Part shown: positions 60,201 to 64,000 of the stretch, piece after piece
Layout of the letters: the number at the start of each line of letters is the position of its first letter
Position numbering within the stretch: position 1 is the first letter of the stretch
From: Lunularia cruciata
Lineage: Eukaryota; Streptophyta; Marchantiopsida; Lunulariales; Lunulariaceae
Direction: 5' to 3'
Length of the DNA: 64,000 nucleotides
Assembly: GCA_948567375.1 (NCBI GenBank)
Contig: OX419759.1
Coordinates: 31,721,493 to 31,785,492, forward strand
Program-made: the position numbers and the translations under genes
Notes under the pieces: generated by a model
Seen by the model: only the letters and a program-made list of their open reading frames with translations
The model's database searches: none
What the model was told of the DNA's origin: nothing

Positions 60201-61742
60201 CTAATGAAAGCCCATGACAATCTTCCGCATCAATTCACGTGGAGCAGGCCCCTCGGTGAAGAGCTCAAACTGGCCCACTGCTTGCCTGATGAACATTTCT
60301 AACCCACTAACTGCAACCGCTCCCATCTCTACTGCTTCTCGCAACAATCTGGTCTCCAAAGGAGTATAAATTGCATCAAAGACCAGGTCATAGTTTCTCA
60401 GGACTTCTTTGTTCAAAATAGGAGTGGCAGTGACGTTTGGAACCATGCCCACCGAGGTGGAATTTGCGAGCACCATCCCAGGCACTGCTGGCAACTCTTC
60501 AAGCTCTTTAAGAGTGATGGCCTTAGCCCCAACTAACGCAGCTAGCTCCTTTGCTCTTTCGAAATTCCGGTTAGCTACAATCACCTCTGCACCTCTTACC
60601 TTCGCTCCAAAAGCGAGAGCCTTTCCAGCTCCACCTGCACCAATGACAACAAAGGTTTTCCCAGCCAAAGGCGAGGTGGTAAAGCTGGCAATGCCACGAG
60701 ACCTCAATCCGTCTTCAATAGCACTTAAAGCACCATCACAATCAGTATTATACCCCACAAACTTCCCATCCTTCCTTCTCACCAATGTGTTCACAGCTCC
60801 TATATCTTTGGCCAGAGGATCCACTTTGTCAGCACACACTATAGCATCCTCCTTGAAAGGAATGGTCACACTAAATCCTGCAAAATCAGGTGAGTCAAAT
60901 ACCGCCAGAAAGGATGCAAGATCATCCACCAGCAGAGGAACATACACAGCATTGTGCCCCAGTTCAGTAAAGGCAGGATTATGCAGAAGAGGGCCTTTGC
61001 TATGCCCCACAGGGTTGCCAATAATTCCATACACTTTGGTATCCACATTAATATGCTTAACTCTATACACATTGATCAATTGTTCCAGAGTTGGCTGCCC
61101 AGGTGCGCTCTCCTGTCCCTGCTCGAGAGTTCCGAAGGTCAGATAACCCCCAAATTTAGGTGCCAGTATTCTACTGATCAGCCCCTTAGGTCCCATGACC
61201 AATGTGATGGTGGGTATTTGCGCCCGAGTCTGCAACTTCAGCACCCTCCCAACATCTGTGATATTCTCAGCTGTTGTCACCAGCTTCACGATGTCGGCAC
61301 CAGTAGCCACCACTTTCGCCGCAAGCTCTCCGAGCTCTTCATCCGAAGCGGTAAATTGGTAATTGTGGTTTGATACAATAAACTTGGTAGCGGATTTCTC
61401 GTTTTTGCTCTTCCGAGAGGCTATGAACTCAGTTGCGCATTGCAACTCCACATCCACGTAATCAGCGCCGAGATCAGCTGCCAGATGCAGTGCTTGGAGC
61501 CGAGGTGCTTCGTCCCCTATGTACTCTCCCCCCTCCCAGGTCGGCCTGTACGTAACAATTGCTGGCAGAGTCCTCGCATTTAACAGAGCTGGGAGATCTG
61601 TTTCCGGGTTGAAGCCCTTGATGTGGTCGACTCTCAGCTCCACCAAATCTGCTCCTGCAGCTTTAGCTCGGCCAATCTTTGCCACCATCTCTTCGACCGA
61701 CTGGGCAACCAAAGGCGCACAAACTTTACATCGATGCGCCAT
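60201..61742 (-). CDS. 3-dehydroquinate dehydratase-shikimate dehydrogenase, intronless
   Basis: This bifunctional enzyme catalyses steps three and four of the shikimate pathway, dehydroquinate to dehydroshikimate to shikimate with NADPH. The 513-residue frame has a type I DHQ dehydratase domain (1-225; Glu35 region GADLVELRVD, His126 in SNHNY, Schiff-base Lys153 in DIVKLV) and a shikimate dehydrogenase domain (235-513). The SDH domain has catalytic Lys297 (SVTIPFKED) and Asp334 (GYNTD), Asn318, the nucleotide loop GAGGAGKA and ANRNFERA. The substrate motif reads GHSKGP where shikimate dehydrogenases have SKSP. As I recall, Ser-to-Gly here is typical of plant quinate dehydrogenases, though Thr293 is retained. 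No transit peptide precedes the catalytic domain, unlike plastid forms, and there is no intron although plant homologues usually have many. A retrocopy or a cytosolic/quinate-active paralogue is possible. Confidence 0.93.
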   Translation of the reverse strand: MAHRCKVCAPLVAQSVEEMVAKIGRAKAAGADLVELRVDHIKGFNPETDLPALLNARTLPAIVTYRPTWEGGEYIGDEAPRLQALHLAADLGADYVDVELQCATEFIASRKSKNEKSATKFIVSNHNYQFTASDEELGELAAKVVATGADIVKLVTTAENITDVGRVLKLQTRAQIPTITLVMGPKGLISRILAPKFGGYLTFGTLEQGQESAPGQPTLEQLINVYRVKHINVDTKVYGIIGNPVGHSKGPLLHNPAFTELGHNAVYVPLLVDDLASFLAVFDSPDFAGFSVTIPFKEDAIVCADKVDPLAKDIGAVNTLVRRKDGKFVGYNTDCDGALSAIEDGLRSRGIASFTTSPLAGKTFVVIGAGGAGKALAFGAKVRGAEVIVANRNFERAKELAALVGAKAITLKELEELPAVPGMVLANSTSVGMVPNVTATPILNKEVLRNYDLVFDAIYTPLETRLLREAVEMGAVAVSGLEMFIRQAVGQFELFTEGPAPRELMRKIVMGFH

Positions 61743-62284
61743 TTTCTTCCCTCCCTCCTCAGCTTGCTCAGCAATGGACGCCGTCGTGAAAACCTTTAAA
61801 CGCTTCGGGGATAGGAATAGGTACGTCCCCGAGCTATGGCGCCTGTCGAGCTATCGATCTCCTGCACAAAATAAATCCAATTTCCTGAATTGTCAGACTG
61901 CCCAATCTCACGGATCGCCCAACAACTACAAACAATTTGCTGCTGCAGTTAGACCCCGGTGCTCCCACTCGACCTTCACGCACTCAACGCAAGAATCTCC
62001 TGGCAACATGCGGTTCTCTCTTTCATACACTTCCATCAAAGAAGAATCAACAGTACAGAGAGAGCAAGTCAAAAGCGACTACCGCGGGGCGACAGGGTAC
62101 ATGGTCCACGGAAAGAGGTCATCGTTTTGTATTCGACGACAAAAGCGTAAGCCAGTTCTGAAAAACGACAAAACAAATCCAGGAGCCAAGAAGACCACCA
62201 GGAGCACATATTTGGAAACTCCAATCCGACGGGGTGGAAGTGCCTCCCCTGCCTGCTCGGTAGGGAAAATTTCTCATAACGATA
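61743..62284 (-). other. 5' region of DHQD-SDH with possible leader intron
   Basis: On the minus strand the coding frame stays open 36 codons upstream of the ATG (back to a TAG near 61850) and encodes Ser/Thr/Arg-rich text (RRHSSGTYLFLSPKRLKVFT) but has no ATG. A good acceptor, TTATTTTGTGCAG|G, ends at 61861. A spliced 5' UTR is therefore plausible. The plus-strand 259-codon frame here is not convincing. Confidence 0.4.
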
Positions 62285-63003
62285 TTATTGAGATATAGCC
62301 CTATTTTACATCTTTGGTCTCTCCAGTTCGATTCGATTCGATGGGTTTCCATCCTAGGGGTATCCCATCCTTTCCTTGGTAGATTTATCCCCTCCTTGGT
62401 AGATAGATGATACATCATGGGTCCTTAGATCAGATTAGGTAGACCTTTGACCACTTGAGTGGCATCTAGTATCAGCGAGCTGCATCTAGTAAGTTGGAGA
62501 GTCAAAGCGAGCTGCATCTAGTAAGTTGGAGAGTCAAAGCGTTGAAGTGTAAGACATAATCCTTTTAGATAAATATCTAAAGGTGCACCTCGAGTTTCTA
62601 GAGGGGTGTATCACATCTACATATGGACTACATGTTCTTGGAGTGCCACTAGAATCCGAAGATTTTATCACACGCTTCTTAGACCTTGTAGAGGATATTC
62701 TCCATGTGAATGATCTTTCGTCACTAGGAGATCCGCATGTGGCATTTGGTATATTCTACTCTAGTATTGTTCGTCAACCGTCCTACCTCATCCATACAGT
62801 TCCTCTCACCTCATCCTTCCTATCACATCTGAGAGCCTTTGATAGTAATATTACTAGAATCTTTGGTGATATTATTGTACCAACGACATTTGAGTGTGTG
62901 ATAGGGGATTTGGCACGTAGACAGATGGCTTTGCCGATCTCTTGTGGGAGGCGTTGGTTTGCTATCTGTGGAGGACACTACGCTTATAGTAGTTTTGGGT
63001 AAT
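62285..63003 (+). mobile_element. LINE copy 3, fragment
   Basis: It begins with a LINE 3'-terminal-like block (62285-62350, ATTTCTCAT...GATTCGATGGG) and runs into RT palm sequence with small internal duplications (TTTCCTTGGTAGAT twice; GAGCTGCATCTAGTAAGTTG twice). It then encodes EGCITSTYGLHVLGVPLES, DPHVAFGIFYSS, FECVIGDLARRQMALPISCG in one frame (62583-63002), closely similar to copy 1. The sequence is cut at 63003 by a chromovirus LTR. Confidence 0.75.
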
Positions 63004-63748
63004 TGTAATACCAAGAGCTAGCCACATGATCTAGATGTGAAATTTGATTTGGTAATATCTAGAAGGATGTTATACATGATGGTCAAAATAGATCAGATAT
63101 AAGTATCACCAAAAGAGTGCTTCTACTAATAGGGTAGAAATCAAAATAGACTTGAGAACCTTAGAACCAATAACTAGACATACGATTTAAAGGTGAGAAT
63201 TGGTTTGGTAACATATAGAATGATGTTACACGTGATGGACTAAATAGATCAGAAATAGGTATCACCAAAAGGGGACTTGTACTAATAGAATAGGAACCGA
63301 AATATGCCTGAAATCTTTGAAAGCAACTTTGGAGGCCTAAATGGATGAATTAGGCCTCAAAAATGTGCAGATGAGGCCCCTCCTTATGATAGAGGAAAGG
63401 TTGGCCTTCCCTTCCCCCCTGGTTTGTCTCATCAAGAGCTTTCCAATGGTACCTTACCCACGTGATTTTGAGATTCCTACAAGAAGATTCCCTAAAAGAT
63501 TCCGTCTGGTCAAAGTTTGTTTGACCAACCAGATAGGACCTAGACCGACATGTAACCCATCCAAGTAAGTAATCCAAGGGTGGAGCTTGTTGACATGTCA
63601 CTTATATGTGTGCCTAATCCTATGGTGGAGCTTCCTTGGAGGAGATCCTCTTTGTCTATATAATAAAGAGAAAGTGCTCCTTTGGGGCATCAAATGTTTG
63701 AGTGTGTAATCTGTGTTTTCTCTCTTCTCTTGTCCTCAAAGTATTACA
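63004..63748 (+). repeat. 5' LTR of a second chromovirus copy
   Basis: It starts TGTAATACCAAGAGCTAGCC and ends CAAAGTATTACA, same family as the element at 43.8-50.4 kb but in opposite orientation. It carries the same doubled internal units, the GGAGGCCTAAATGG block and a TATA-like TATATAATAAAG at 63656. The candidate upstream duplication base set is GTAAT (62999-63003); its partner is outside the window. Confidence 0.9.
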
Positions 63749-64000
63749 ATGGTATCAAAGCAAATGTTTTAGTCCAAGAGAGTGGATCACCCCTCTTGGA
63801 ATAACATGAACTACTAAAATTGAGTAATTTGAGGTGTAGAACATAGAGTATTTGCTAGACTTAAGAAGGACTTTAGAGAGCAGATGGGATGGATGCACCG
63901 GGAGGACAATTTCCCACACCTAGCTTTCCATTCTTGAATCCATTCTATATCAAGGTTATGTATATCCAGCGTGAGAAAATCAATGTATCGCTAGTTTATC
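63749..64000 (+). mobile_element. Chromovirus internal region, runs off window
   Basis: A primer site TGGTATCAAAGCA at 63750 is a slightly mutated iMet type. Downstream, the start of the conserved extra ORF appears (MDAPGGQFPTP, FLNPFYIKVMYIQREKI). The rest lies beyond 64000. Confidence 0.85.

Noticed and set aside
60409-61146. 245-codon plus-strand frame opposite DHQD-SDH
   Set aside because: It is the antisense shadow of a strongly coding gene and shows no domain.
61519-62298. 259-codon plus-strand frame overlapping the DHQD-SDH 5' end
   Set aside because: Half is antisense to the coding region and the rest is low-complexity basic text; no family resemblance.

Overview
The window is nuclear DNA from a land plant. 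Its genes are interrupted by GT-AG introns and include plant-type families: AUGMIN subunit 1, a PMEI-PME pectinesterase, a xyloglucan endotransglucosylase/hydrolase (XTH), a GH27 melibiase, an ER-targeted aminoacylase, a BPM-like MATH gene and the plant fusion enzyme DHQ dehydratase-shikimate dehydrogenase. Genes are sparse, with long AT-rich gaps and heavy retrotransposon load. I infer a non-seed plant (bryophyte-like), partly because an R2-type LINE is present; the species cannot be fixed from sequence alone.

Layout. 1-2.9 kb: AT-rich, with LINE 3'-end fragments. 2.9-5.5 kb (+): HAUS1/AUG1, six exons. 5.5-13.4 kb: no recognised gene; a MITE-like inverted-repeat element at 11.6-12.0 kb. 13.4-15.1 kb (+): intronless pectinesterase. 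15.1-18.4 kb: no recognised gene, one GA microsatellite. 18.4-21.6 kb (-): decayed LINE with an N-terminal C2H2 finger, RT, CCHC knuckle and restriction-like endonuclease. 22.2 kb: broken phytocystatin exon. 23.7-29.6 kb (+): decayed Ty1/copia element with matching target-site duplications and a solo chromovirus LTR inside it. 29.6-31.7 kb: very AT-rich. 31.7-33.3 kb (-): XTH with a damaged splice donor and a frameshift, preceded by a perfect 45-bp hairpin. 36.1-39.6 kb (+): GH27 melibiase, 11 exons. 40.4-42.5 kb (-): aminoacylase-1, four exons. 43.4-52.65 kb: a nest in which a LINE copy (+) is split by a chromovirus (-) with TCTCC duplications and then by a solo LTR of another family. 55.0-56.1 kb (-): BPM-type MATH domain gene with no BTB domain found. 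60.2-61.7 kb (-): intronless DHQD-SDH. 62.3-64 kb (+): third LINE copy interrupted by a second chromovirus that runs off the window.

How the genes relate. Pectinesterase, XTH and the GH27 enzyme all act on cell-wall or apoplastic polysaccharides, but they are separate genes on both strands and nothing indicates co-regulation. The strongest unusual signals are the R2-type LINE family with its repeated 3' terminal block, an extra ORF upstream of gag in the chromovirus, the damaged XTH with its adjacent hairpin, and the DHQD-SDH with a Ser-to-Gly change in the shikimate-binding motif.
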